A stretch of DNA of 31,216 nucleotides from CAYJXJ01 sp964374095. Lineage in GTDB: Bacteria > Elusimicrobiota > Elusimicrobia > UBA1565 > UBA9628. Each line of letters begins with the position of its first letter. Positions within the stretch are counted from its first letter, which is position 1. Location of the stretch: the NCBI GenBank assembly GCA_964374095.1, contig CAYJXJ010000036.1, positions 1 to 31,216 of the forward strand, given 5' to 3'. The position numbers were made by a program, and so were the translations under genes. Shown here piece after piece: positions 24,297 to 31,137 of this stretch. The notes below the pieces were generated by a model. That model made no database searches and was not told where the DNA came from. It saw only the letters and a program-made list of their open reading frames with translations.

Positions 24297-25632
24297 CCGC
24301 TTTCTTTCGCGAGCTTGCCCGGGGCCCGAGTCCGGTCAGCGGCGGTATCACGAGCGTGGCGTAGACGTCCGGGCGCTGTTCTCGAGTCCGGAGGTCACGC
24401 AGCTCCATCCAGCGCACCCGGCCGGGCTTCCAGGAGGGACACCGGGCCAAGGCAACTCGATGGTGGGGGGGGTAATAGCGCAGACAGCGGTCCGCGACCC
24501 CGCGTAGAAGCTTGAGGTCATCGCAGGCCTTGAGAACCATGACGTAGGCTGAAACGTCGGGCGCGGCGCGGCGCAAGTGAATGGCGTTGGTAACATGAAG
24601 CCCGACGCCGTCACTCGTCGAAATCCTCATCAGGGCGAGCAGGGCCTCCACCGTGGAGATGCCGGAAATCGCGGCGATCGACGCGTTGGCGGCCCGGCAT
24701 GCCCGCAGAACCTCCAGGGCGAGGCCTTCGTAGACCAGGGGGTGGCCGTAGACCGCCAATCCCACCGGAGGGGCGCGGCGCGCGGCGGCCAGGACATTTT
24801 GCGCGAAGGCGGCATACCGGGGTCCGCCGAGATGCCCGTCAAGCTCACCCACCGGGCGCACGTCCGGGCAAGCCTGTTTTAACAGGGACGACCGCGGATT
24901 TCTGGCGAAGAGCGTGCGGCAGGAGCGGAGGGCTCGGTAGGCGTGATGGGTGACGGCGCGTTCTTCGGGCAGTCCCAGGCCGATGAGGTAGACCTCCGGG
25001 CCGGGCCGGCTCGGGCGCCGCCGCGCCGGGAGGATGCTGGAAAACGAGCGGATCGTTTCAGGCCGCAGCCCCGGCTCCGGTAGGATCCTAGCGAACGAAC
25101 GGATCGTCGCCGGCCGCACCTTGGGCAGTTTTCGTCGCGCTTGGCGCTGCGCCGCCTGCTTCGATCGCAGCGCGTCGAGGTGGGCGCGGGCCTCTTGATC
25201 CGAAGGCATAAGTTCCAGTTGCCGTCTCCAGTGCCGGACCGCCTGGGCTACCTTGTCCGTTGATTCCGCCAGAAGCGCGCGCGTGCGAAGGATTTCGGAG
25301 AGCTCCTTGTGAAGAGGTCCGGAGCCTGCGGCTGGTTTGAGTCCGGCTCGGGCGTGGCGCTCCGCGGCGGCGAGGCGGCCCTGGCGCCGCAGCAAACCGG
25401 CCAAGGCCAGTCGCGCGGGAGCGTAGGCCGGCCGCGTCCTCACCTGTCGGGCGAGCAAAGAGACGGCTTCGCGCAGTCGTCCGAGCGCCTCCAGGCAATG
25501 CGCGGTGAAGCAGGCCAGGACCGGCGATTGCGGCCGAATCTCCCGTGCCCGCCGGAATACGGCCAAAGCTTGCTCGTGGCGGCCCGCGTTGTAGAGCGTG
25601 ACGCCCTCGCGCCGCCAATCCAGCGCGGTCAG
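24286..25632 (-). CDS. TPR protein fused to a tetrapyrrole-methylase-fold (borosin-like) methyltransferase
   Basis: About 448 residues. Residues ~5-165 are TPR-like repeats (LYNAGRHEQALAVFRRA; LEALGRLREAVSLLA; LLRRQGRLAAAERHARAGL). Residues 173-202 hold a tandem motif, RPATIRSFARILP and RPETIRSFSSILP. Residues ~213-440 are a SAM-dependent methylase with VYLIGLG at the first strand, AVYGHPLVYEG, SGISTVEALLAL and the ending VYATLVIPPL. The YGHP, GIS and TLxIPP landmarks fit alpha-N-methyltransferases of borosin peptides better than corrin enzymes, and a Tyr 22 residues before YGHP lines up with a catalytic Tyr of SonM, aligned by hand from memory. The start is unclear: a CTG at 25632 overlaps the upstream stop as C-T-G-A and keeps the whole TPR; the nearest conventional start is TTG 25566. 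Confidence 0.7.
   Translation of the reverse strand: MTALDWRREGVTLYNAGRHEQALAVFRRAREIRPQSPVLACFTAHCLEALGRLREAVSLLARQVRTRPAYAPARLALAGLLRRQGRLAAAERHARAGLKPAAGSGPLHKELSEILRTRALLAESTDKVAQAVRHWRRQLELMPSDQEARAHLDALRSKQAAQRQARRKLPKVRPATIRSFARILPEPGLRPETIRSFSSILPARRRPSRPGPEVYLIGLGLPEERAVTHHAYRALRSCRTLFARNPRSSLLKQACPDVRPVGELDGHLGGPRYAAFAQNVLAAARRAPPVGLAVYGHPLVYEGLALEVLRACRAANASIAAISGISTVEALLALMRISTSDGVGLHVTNAIHLRRAAPDVSAYVMVLKACDDLKLLRGVADRCLRYYPPHHRVALARCPSWKPGRVRWMELRDLRTREQRPDVYATLVIPPLTGLGPRASSRKKADGA
25027..25116 (-). repeat. Tandem 13-residue motif in the TPR-methylase linker
   Basis: Two 39-base copies, 25078-25116 (RPATIRSFARILP) and 25027-25065 (RPETIRSFSSILP), are separated by twelve bases (EPGL). 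They agree at 10 of 13 residues and 30 of 39 bases, with several of the base changes silent. The copies lie between the TPR part and the methylase domain. Confidence 0.85.
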
Positions 25633-26378
25633 GGAACGCCTCCGGGCGGCGACTGACCAACCGCATCGAGGAGTTGAACCTGCCGGGAGCGGGGCGGGAT
25701 CACGAGCGTGACGTAGGGGTCCGGGCGCTGCCCGCCCGGCGGAATGGAGCGCAGGGCCAGCCATCGCGCCCGCGCCGCCTGCCCGGACGGACTTCGGACC
25801 AGGGCGATCCGGTGCCCCGCCGGGTAGAAGCGCGATAACCCCTTGGCCGCCTTGCGCCATTGGAGAGGGTCATCGAACGGCCGAAATATCAGGACATAAG
25901 ATGTCGTGTCGGGAGGAACCCGAAGCAAATACGGAACGCTTAAAATGTGGAGGCCGACGCCGACTTCGAGGGGAATCCCGAGTTGAGAGAGGACCGTGGA
26001 CGCGGGGGATATTCCCGGGATCACCGTCGTCGGGAGTCCCTCGGTCCGGCTGGCCGCAAGGAGCCGGCGCGCGAGGTCATTGTAGAGCAGGGGGTGGCCG
26101 AAGGCAATCCATCCTACCGGCGGCTCCCGGCGCGCCGCTTCCAGGACTTCGGCGACAAGCGCCTGGGCGGGTCTAGGGCGGCGGCCCCGATCACCCTGCG
26201 TGACCGGCCGTATGTCGCGGCATAACCCGCCGAACATCGCCGTTGGAATATCCTGCACGAAGACCGTTCGGCAGGCGCGGAGGACTTCATAAGCTTCGTA
26301 AGTCAGGTCGGTGAGCCCGCCCGCTCCCAGGCCTATCAGATAGAGAGGGGGCCGGCGAAGCGGACTGGGAATCGTCAT
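25629..26378 (-). CDS. Tetrapyrrole-methylase-fold (borosin-like) methyltransferase
   Basis: A 249-residue cytosolic protein, methylase domain only. Landmarks are LYLIGLGAGGLTDLTYEAYE at the N-terminus, AFGHPLLYNDLA, VIPGISPASTVLSQLG, then SYVLIFRPFDD and the ending PYVTLVIPPR. It is a clear paralogue of the TPR-fused methylase downstream. By hand alignment to the split-borosin enzyme SonM, the catalytic Tyr before the GHP motif is Ala here, so this copy may be inactive or a partner subunit. Corrin or diphthamide methylases share the fold, but their usual GPGDP loop is absent. ATG 26378 has no clear ribosome site. It lies 93 bases after uvrC on the same strand and may share its transcript. 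Confidence 0.7.
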   Translation of the reverse strand: MTIPSPLRRPPLYLIGLGAGGLTDLTYEAYEVLRACRTVFVQDIPTAMFGGLCRDIRPVTQGDRGRRPRPAQALVAEVLEAARREPPVGWIAFGHPLLYNDLARRLLAASRTEGLPTTVIPGISPASTVLSQLGIPLEVGVGLHILSVPYLLRVPPDTTSYVLIFRPFDDPLQWRKAAKGLSRFYPAGHRIALVRSPSGQAARARWLALRSIPPGGQRPDPYVTLVIPPRSRQVQLLDAVGQSPPGGVP

Positions 26379-26471
26379 GTCGGCCGTGTCCGAACCTTAA
26401 GTAGCATTTCACCCCATGCCGGTCAACTCTGATCCGCTCCGGCGACGAATGCCGAACCCCGACGGCGCGGA

Positions 26472-27779
26472 CTACGAGCCCACGGCCTCAAAGAGCCTCT
26501 TCCCGCGCAGGAGACGGTGGTAGGAGACCGCGACGCGGTGGGCCTCGTCGCGAAGGTGTTGGATCAGCCGCAAGGAAGGGCGGTTCTTGTCGAGCCGTAT
26601 GGACCCTTCCCTGCCCGGCACGAATAGTTCCTCAAGTCGTTTGGCTAGGGCCGCGAGGGGGAGCTTTAGCTTCAGGCTTGCCAATGCCGTTTGAGCGCTG
26701 GAGAGCTGGCCTTTCCCGCCATCGATGAGCACTAGGTCGGGGAAAGGGCCTCCCTCCTTCAGGAGGCGCTGATAGCGCCTCCTGACGGCTTCACCCATGG
26801 ACTTGCAGTCGTCGATCCCCGCGGTCCCGGCGATCCGCAGCCTCCGGTAGTGTTCCTTATGCGGCTCGCCTCCCATGAAGCAGACCATGGAGGCCACGGT
26901 CTGGCGGCCCTGGAAGTGGGAGATGTCGAAGCACTCGATATGCGCGGGAGGGAGGGCGAGGCCTAGGGCCTCTTTGAGATCGGTCACCGCGCGCGAACCC
27001 TCCAAGGGCCCGGTCGCGTCGGCGGCATCGAGGCGGCGCAGGCGCACGCGCTCCCCCATCTGCGCGATGGCTTCCAGGTTGTCCCGCAGTTGCGCGGCCC
27101 GCTCATAATCGAGTCGCTTGGAGGCCGCGCGCATCTCCGCGGCGAAGCGCTTTTGAAGCTCCGCGAAGCGGCCCCGGAAGAAGAGCGCGGCGTCAGACGC
27201 GATGCGGCGGTAGTCCTCGGGACGGATCCGGCCGGCGCACGGGGCGGGGCACTCCTTGGTGTGGTAGTACAGGCAGGCGCTGATCTTGCGCGGGTCCAGG
27301 GGCTTGGTCCTGCTGAAATCCCATCGGCATGGACGCAGGGGGAAGAAGCGCTGGCGCCAGAGGTACTTGAGCAGGCCGCGCACCGGCGTTACCTTGGGGT
27401 AAGGGCCGAAGTAGGCCCCGCCGTCGCGGCGCCGCCGCCGGGTCAGGAGCATGCGGGGGAAGTCTTCCTCCAGAGTGATCTTGACGTAGGGGTAGGACTT
27501 CTCGTCCTTCCACATGGAATTGAAGAAGGGCTGGTGGCGGCGGATCAACCGGCGCTCCAGGAGCAGCGACTCGCGCTCCGAGGCGCAGGGAATGTAGTCG
27601 ATGCCGCGGATCAGCGGGACGAGCGCGGCGGTTTTGGCGTCGTTTTTGGAGGGATTGAAGTACTGCGCCACCCGCTTGGCCAGGTCCTTGGCCTTGCCCA
27701 CGTAGAGGATCGAGGCTCCGGCGTCGCGCATGAGATAGATCCCGCAGGCGTGCGGGAGGTGGCTGCGGTCCGGGGTCAC
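26472..27779 (-). CDS. uvrC: UvrC-type excinuclease lacking the C-terminal HhH domain
   Basis: A 435-residue protein; usual UvrC is about 600. The GIY-YIG nuclease (CGIYLM, ILYVGKAKDLAKRV) makes the 3' incision. The cysteine cluster CLYYHTKECPAPC follows, then the UVR helices that bind UvrB (KRLDYERAAQLRDNLEAI). The RNase H-like domain for the 5' incision has CFDISHFQG, LVLIDGGKGQL and RDEAHRVAVSYHR, so the catalytic Asp-Asp-His set is intact. The protein ends soon after (GKRLFEAVGS), without the tandem helix-hairpin-helix domain that binds DNA at the bubble. The GTG at 27779 is the start. It diverges from rpsT across a 76-base gap containing a 15-bp inverted repeat. Confidence 0.88.
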   Translation of the reverse strand: MTPDRSHLPHACGIYLMRDAGASILYVGKAKDLAKRVAQYFNPSKNDAKTAALVPLIRGIDYIPCASERESLLLERRLIRRHQPFFNSMWKDEKSYPYVKITLEEDFPRMLLTRRRRRDGGAYFGPYPKVTPVRGLLKYLWRQRFFPLRPCRWDFSRTKPLDPRKISACLYYHTKECPAPCAGRIRPEDYRRIASDAALFFRGRFAELQKRFAAEMRAASKRLDYERAAQLRDNLEAIAQMGERVRLRRLDAADATGPLEGSRAVTDLKEALGLALPPAHIECFDISHFQGRQTVASMVCFMGGEPHKEHYRRLRIAGTAGIDDCKSMGEAVRRRYQRLLKEGGPFPDLVLIDGGKGQLSSAQTALASLKLKLPLAALAKRLEELFVPGREGSIRLDKNRPSLRLIQHLRDEAHRVAVSYHRLLRGKRLFEAVGS

Positions 27780-27784
27780 ATCCT

Positions 27785-27822
27785 AACATCTAACACATTC
27801 CGGGCCTAATGTGTTAGATGTT
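27785..27822. repeat. 15-bp inverted repeat between uvrC and rpsT
   Basis: Perfect arms AACATCTAACACATT (27785-27799) and AATGTGTTAGATGTT (27808-27822) flank an 8-base spacer. It begins six bases upstream of the uvrC start and overlaps the putative rpsT -35 box. It is AT-rich in a GC-rich genome. It could be an operator controlling both genes or a small palindromic mobile repeat. Confidence 0.7.
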
Positions 27823-27850
27823 GAGACCTGGCCCCGATTTATTGTTTAAT
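27821..27850 (+). promoter_or_regulatory. Possible rpsT promoter giving a leaderless mRNA
   Basis: TTGAGA (27821-27826), 18 bases, TTTAAT (27845-27850), only five bases before the GTG at 27856. Initiation would fall at or near the start codon. The boxes are moderate matches. Confidence 0.4.
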
Positions 27851-27855
27851 ACGTC

Positions 27856-28182
27856 GTGGCTCAGAAGAAATCCCCCCGGCACAAGGGCGCCATCAAGGCC
27901 CAGCGCCAGTCGGAGCGGCGCAACCTCCGCAACCGCGCCGCCAAGAAGGCCCTGCGCCTGGCGACCCGGGCGGCATTTGAGGCCGCGGTTTCCAAGGACC
28001 AGGCCAAGGTCGCCGAGAAGCTGCCCCAGGCGATGTCTTTGCTCGACAAAGCCGCCCAGCGCGGGACCCTCCATTGGCGGACCGCCGCGCGCGAGAAGTC
28101 GCGCTTGGCCGCCCGAGTCCAAAAGGCCCTAACCGCGGCCGGTGCCGCGGCCGCGCCAGCGGCCGCTGCTCCAAAGCCTTAG
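27856..28182 (+). CDS. rpsT: 30S ribosomal protein S20
   Basis: A 108-residue basic protein binding 16S rRNA early in small-subunit assembly. It has the S20 pattern MAQKKSPRHKGAIKAQRQ, then RRNLRNRAAKKALR and LDKAAQRGTLHWRTAAREKSRLA; the tail is Ala/Pro-rich and longer than usual. The GTG at 27856 is forced as the start because an in-frame TAA lies six bases upstream (27847-27849). No ribosome site is present. A strong hairpin follows at 28240. Confidence 0.95.
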   Translation: MAQKKSPRHKGAIKAQRQSERRNLRNRAAKKALRLATRAAFEAAVSKDQAKVAEKLPQAMSLLDKAAQRGTLHWRTAAREKSRLAARVQKALTAAGAAAAPAAAAPKP

Positions 28183-28225
28183 CTTCACGGTTCCAGGCCT
28201 CGGATTGAAGCCCCGCTATCTGCGA

Positions 28226-28591
28226 ATGTTGGACGGACTACAGCGGGCGGAGCCGACAGGCTCCGCCCGCTGTTGGTCCGTGTATATCGTCCGCTGCGCG
28301 GATGCCTCGCTTTATACCGGAATCGCCAAGGATGTCCGGCTGCGGCTCAAAAAGCACAACGCCGGCAGGGGGGCGGCCTATACGCGCGCGCGTCGCCCGG
28401 TGGAACTGGCCTACTCCGAGATGGGGCTTTCCCGCTCCGAGGCTTTGGTGCGCGAGGCCGAAATCAAGAGCTTCCCGCGGCCGCGGAAGGACGTCCTATT
28501 GGAGTCCCGCGAGGCGCGGCCCGCCGCCGGCAGAGCGCGGCGAGCAGGCGCTCGAGCTCGATGCGGGGCTCGAGCCAAACCTTCGACTTGA
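28226..28591 (+). CDS. GIY-YIG nuclease-superfamily protein (UPF0213/YhbQ-like)
   Basis: The core reads VYIVRCADASLYTGIAKDV, then RLRLKKHNAGRGAAYTRARR and EALVREAEIKSFPRPRKDVLL. It matches the small single-domain GIY-YIG proteins such as YhbQ: VYI and YTG motifs, the catalytic Arg region and the Glu of REAEIK. Their cellular role is not settled; a nuclease role is inferred from the fold. Two starts are possible: ATG 28226, which encodes through the hairpin, or GTG 28279, just before YIVRC, where family proteins usually begin. The last ~40 residues are Arg/Ala-rich and are read through the end of holA on the other strand, a 128-base convergent overlap. Confidence 0.75.
   Translation: MLDGLQRAEPTGSARCWSVYIVRCADASLYTGIAKDVRLRLKKHNAGRGAAYTRARRPVELAYSEMGLSRSEALVREAEIKSFPRPRKDVLLESREARPAAGRARRAGARARCGARAKPST
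28240..28273 (+). terminator. Strong hairpin after rpsT, probable terminator
   Basis: A perfect 15-bp stem has arms starting ACAGCGGGCGGAGCC and GGCTCCGCCCGCTGT with loop GACA. It is 57 bases after the rpsT stop and lacks a T-run. If it works as a terminator, the GIY-YIG gene start would lie beyond it. Confidence 0.6.
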
Positions 28592-29522
28592 GATCCGCCT
28601 CGACGGTCAAACACAGGCGCAGGTCGGCGTAGAGCCGCTTCTCCGAGAACGCCTCCAGCGTCTCCAGGTAGTCCCGGTCGTACCAGGCGTGGAGACGCAG
28701 GTCGCGGAAGATCTCCTCCCGGGAGGCTCCCCGCGACAGGAGTTGGCGGGCCTTGAGCTGGCGGCGGACGGCTCCGGAGATCTGGTAAAGGGCCCGGAAA
28801 TTCTGTTCGTCGGCCTTGCCGTCGGCGAGCCAGCGCCGGAGCTGGACCAGGGATTCCGGAAGGAGACGGCGCTCGACCAGGCGCGGCAGGGCGTAGGGAT
28901 CGGTTCCCTTGCGGTAGCCCAGGCAGCCCAGGACATGAGATCGGGTCACGGTCTTGTCCTTGCCGCAGTAGAGCAGGGCCTTCTCCAGCTCCTGGCGCAG
29001 GACCGACCAGTCCGTCCCGGCCTCGGCAACCAAAGTCCGGGCGGCCTCGGCGTCGAGCCTCTTGCCTTCCTTCAGGGCGGCGTCGGCCAAGGATTTGAGG
29101 GCCTCGGCTTCCTTGAGGGGGCCGAAGACGCAGACCGCGCCGCAGGCGCCCGCGGCCTTCACGACTGGGTCGGCGGGGGCGGCCCGCTTCTCGTCGGAGA
29201 CCAGGACCAAAGTCGTGCTCTCGACGGGGTCCTTGAGGTATTCCACGAACTCCGCCTTCCCGGCGGCCACGAGCTTGGGGTTGGAGACCAGCAGGACCCG
29301 GCGCTCGGCGAGCATGGCGGGTGTGCGCGCATCGCAGAGCGCGGCCGACGGTCCCAGGCTCTCATCGCCATACTCGGTGAAGTCCATGGGGCTGGCGCCG
29401 AAGCGGGCGCGCAGGCTGGACAACGCCTCCGAGATGTCCGCGGGGTTGCCCAGCAATAGGTAGGCCGGCCTCAGGCGGTCTCCCGCCCACTCTTTCATCA
29501 GCGCGTCGGGTCGGAGTTCCAC
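28464..29522 (-). CDS. holA: DNA polymerase III delta subunit
   Basis: A 352-residue protein of the clamp loader that opens the sliding clamp. Recognisable text includes RPAYLLLGNPADISEAL at the N-terminus, LAERRVLLVSNPKL, TTLVLVSDEKR, then the helical collar domain with LLPESLVQLRRWL and IELERLLAAL. As expected for delta, there is no ATP-binding P-loop. The start is taken as GTG 29522; ATG 29498 (MKEWAGDRLRPAYLL) is an alternative. It follows lptE by nine bases; leuS-lptE-holA is also the E. coli order. The last ~20 residues (RRRAAPRGTPIGRPSAAAGSS) are low-complexity and overlap the GIY-YIG gene. Confidence 0.85.
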   Translation of the reverse strand: MELRPDALMKEWAGDRLRPAYLLLGNPADISEALSSLRARFGASPMDFTEYGDESLGPSAALCDARTPAMLAERRVLLVSNPKLVAAGKAEFVEYLKDPVESTTLVLVSDEKRAAPADPVVKAAGACGAVCVFGPLKEAEALKSLADAALKEGKRLDAEAARTLVAEAGTDWSVLRQELEKALLYCGKDKTVTRSHVLGCLGYRKGTDPYALPRLVERRLLPESLVQLRRWLADGKADEQNFRALYQISGAVRRQLKARQLLSRGASREEIFRDLRLHAWYDRDYLETLEAFSEKRLYADLRLCLTVEADLKSKVWLEPRIELERLLAALCRRRAAPRGTPIGRPSAAAGSS

Positions 29523-29531
29523 GGCGGGTCG

Positions 29532-30170
29532 TCAGTACGGGTTGGGATTGACCGGCGTCATCGGGGCCGGGGGCCGCACCGCGGGGGGCGTGGAAGGGGC
29601 GTCCGATTTGATCCGCCGTTCGGAGGTTCCCGAGACGCTGCCGAAGCCCTCCAGGACCCGCTTGACCACGTCGCGGGAGAGGATGTCGTAGATAGCCTCG
29701 CGGGCCTGCTCCTCGGTCTTGCCGCCCGGCAGGGTGGCGGCCGGGTAGAGGAGTATGCCTTCGAGATTCTTCTCCTCCCAGAGGGCGGGGCCGGCCTGGC
29801 GGTCCAGGAATTCCAAATCAGTCACGATGCGCAGTTTGTAGGCCGTCGGTATCAGATTGGCGTCGTACTGCACGGGGCTCAGGAGATAGCGGTTGATGGT
29901 CGTGAGGACGACGCCGTCGGACTCGTTCTCAGGGACCAGCGGGTAGCGGCCGTCCCGGAGGAACTCATCGCGCACCCGGAGGGTGAACTTGTCCTCCAAA
30001 CCAAACTGCTGGGTCTTGTTGACCGCCAGCCGAAGCCCGATCTTCTTGATGTTGCTCGGGAGGATTTGGGGGGCGGGCTTGTAGGCGACGTCGGAGCCGG
30101 CGCAGCCAAGCCACGGCAGAGCCAGCATGAGCGCCGCGAAGCGAAAATGGCTCTGCCGTTCCTGTTTCAT
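29532..30170 (-). CDS. lptE: LptE-like LPS-assembly lipoprotein
   Basis: A 212-residue lipoprotein precursor. The N-terminus MKQERQSHFRF is followed by a hydrophobic stretch and the lipobox-like LPWLGC, with the lipidated Cys at 23; Trp at -3 is unusual. The mature part begins AGSDVAYKPAPQILPSNIKK, typical of LptE, which plugs the LptD pore delivering lipopolysaccharide to the outer membrane. IYDILSRDVVKRVLEGFG marks the family C-terminus, followed by a Pro-rich tail. GGGAG lies six bases before the ATG. Placement between leuS and holA supports the call, since sequence similarity in this family is weak. Confidence 0.8.
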   Translation of the reverse strand: MKQERQSHFRFAALMLALPWLGCAGSDVAYKPAPQILPSNIKKIGLRLAVNKTQQFGLEDKFTLRVRDEFLRDGRYPLVPENESDGVVLTTINRYLLSPVQYDANLIPTAYKLRIVTDLEFLDRQAGPALWEEKNLEGILLYPAATLPGGKTEEQAREAIYDILSRDVVKRVLEGFGSVSGTSERRIKSDAPSTPPAVRPPAPMTPVNPNPY

Positions 30171-30180
30171 TAGTAACTCC

Positions 30181-31137
30181 CTATTTCACCACGAGGCTGA
30201 CCAATCTGTTCGGTATCACGATCGTTTTTACGAGGTGCTTTCCGTCAATCGCCCCCTTGACCTTTTCCAAGGCCAGGGCCGCCGCCGCGACTTCCCCCTG
30301 CGGGGCGTCGGCCCGGAAGCTGAAGGTGGCCCGGACCTTGCCGTTGACCTGCACGGCGTATTCGACGCTGGTTTCCTTGGTATGCGCTGCATCGAAGGAG
30401 GGCCACGGGGCTGACGACAGGCACGTCCGGTGCCCTAGACGTTCCCACAGTTCTTCGGTTAGATGCGGTGCGAAGGGATTTAAAAGTGAAAGGAGGGTCT
30501 CCATATCCGCCCGACTTCGTCGGGCGGAGCTGATCTCATTGGAATATATCATCAAGGCCGAGATGGCGGTGTTGAAGGCCATGGCCTCGATGTCCTCGGT
30601 CACCTTTTGGATGGTCTTGTGGCGCGTCGCGACCAGGCCTTCGCCGTCCTCGGGGTCGGCCTCGGAAACCAGGGCGTGGACCCGGCGCAGGAAGCGCGCC
30701 ATTCCGCCGATGGAGGCCATGTCCCAGGGCTTGGCCAGCTCTAAAGGACCCATAAACATTTCATAGAGCCGGAAGGTGTCGGCCCCGTATTGTTTGAGTA
30801 TGGGGTCCGGGTTGACGACGTTCTTTTTAGACTTCGACATTTTCTCGACCTGGGTGGAGAGTTCCTCCCCGGTTTCGGCGTGGGCCGCCTTGCCGGCGTC
30901 ATTGTGGCGGACGCTCTCGTAGGGGTGATAGACCCCTCGGGAGTCGCGGTGGGAGGTTGAGAGAATCATGCCTTGATGGCGGAGCTTCTGGAACGGCTCG
31001 GGGGAGGGGAGGAGGCCGATATCAAAAAGAACCTTGTGCCAAAAGCGTGCGTACAACAAATGCAGGACGGAATGCTCCGCGCCGCCGACATAACAGTCGA
31101 CCGGCAACCAGGAAGCGGCCTGGTGCTGGTTGCAAGC
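30181..31137 (-). CDS. leuS: Leucyl-tRNA synthetase, 3' part only
   Basis: The C-terminal ~318 residues of a class I synthetase that is normally 800-900. It opens at WLPVDCYVGGAEHSVLHLLY, has the KMSKS loop as EKMSKSKKNVVNPDPI, the anticodon-binding helices with LLNPFAPHLTEELWERLG and the C-terminal domain with YAVQVNGKVRATF. Everything upstream, including HIGH and the editing domain, lies outside the window. Beyond about 31137 the frame becomes poly-Pro and meets a stop at 31162-31164, which I attribute to bad sequence at the contig end and not to a real truncation. It is the first of leuS-lptE-holA. Confidence 0.9.
   Translation of the reverse strand, partial: ACNQHQAASWLPVDCYVGGAEHSVLHLLYARFWHKVLFDIGLLPSPEPFQKLRHQGMILSTSHRDSRGVYHPYESVRHNDAGKAAHAETGEELSTQVEKMSKSKKNVVNPDPILKQYGADTFRLYEMFMGPLELAKPWDMASIGGMARFLRRVHALVSEADPEDGEGLVATRHKTIQKVTEDIEAMAFNTAISALMIYSNEISSARRSRADMETLLSLLNPFAPHLTEELWERLGHRTCLSSAPWPSFDAAHTKETSVEYAVQVNGKVRATFSFRADAPQGEVAAAALALEKVKGAIDGKHLVKTIVIPNRLVSLVVK

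Noticed and set aside
26759..26785. A 12-bp-arm palindrome inside uvrC, with similar 10-bp ones in recN (9755-9777) and leuS (30506-30528)
   Set aside because: All lie in conserved coding sequence. In DNA this GC-rich, one or two 10-bp hairpins with short loops are expected by chance in 31 kb, so I do not call them elements.
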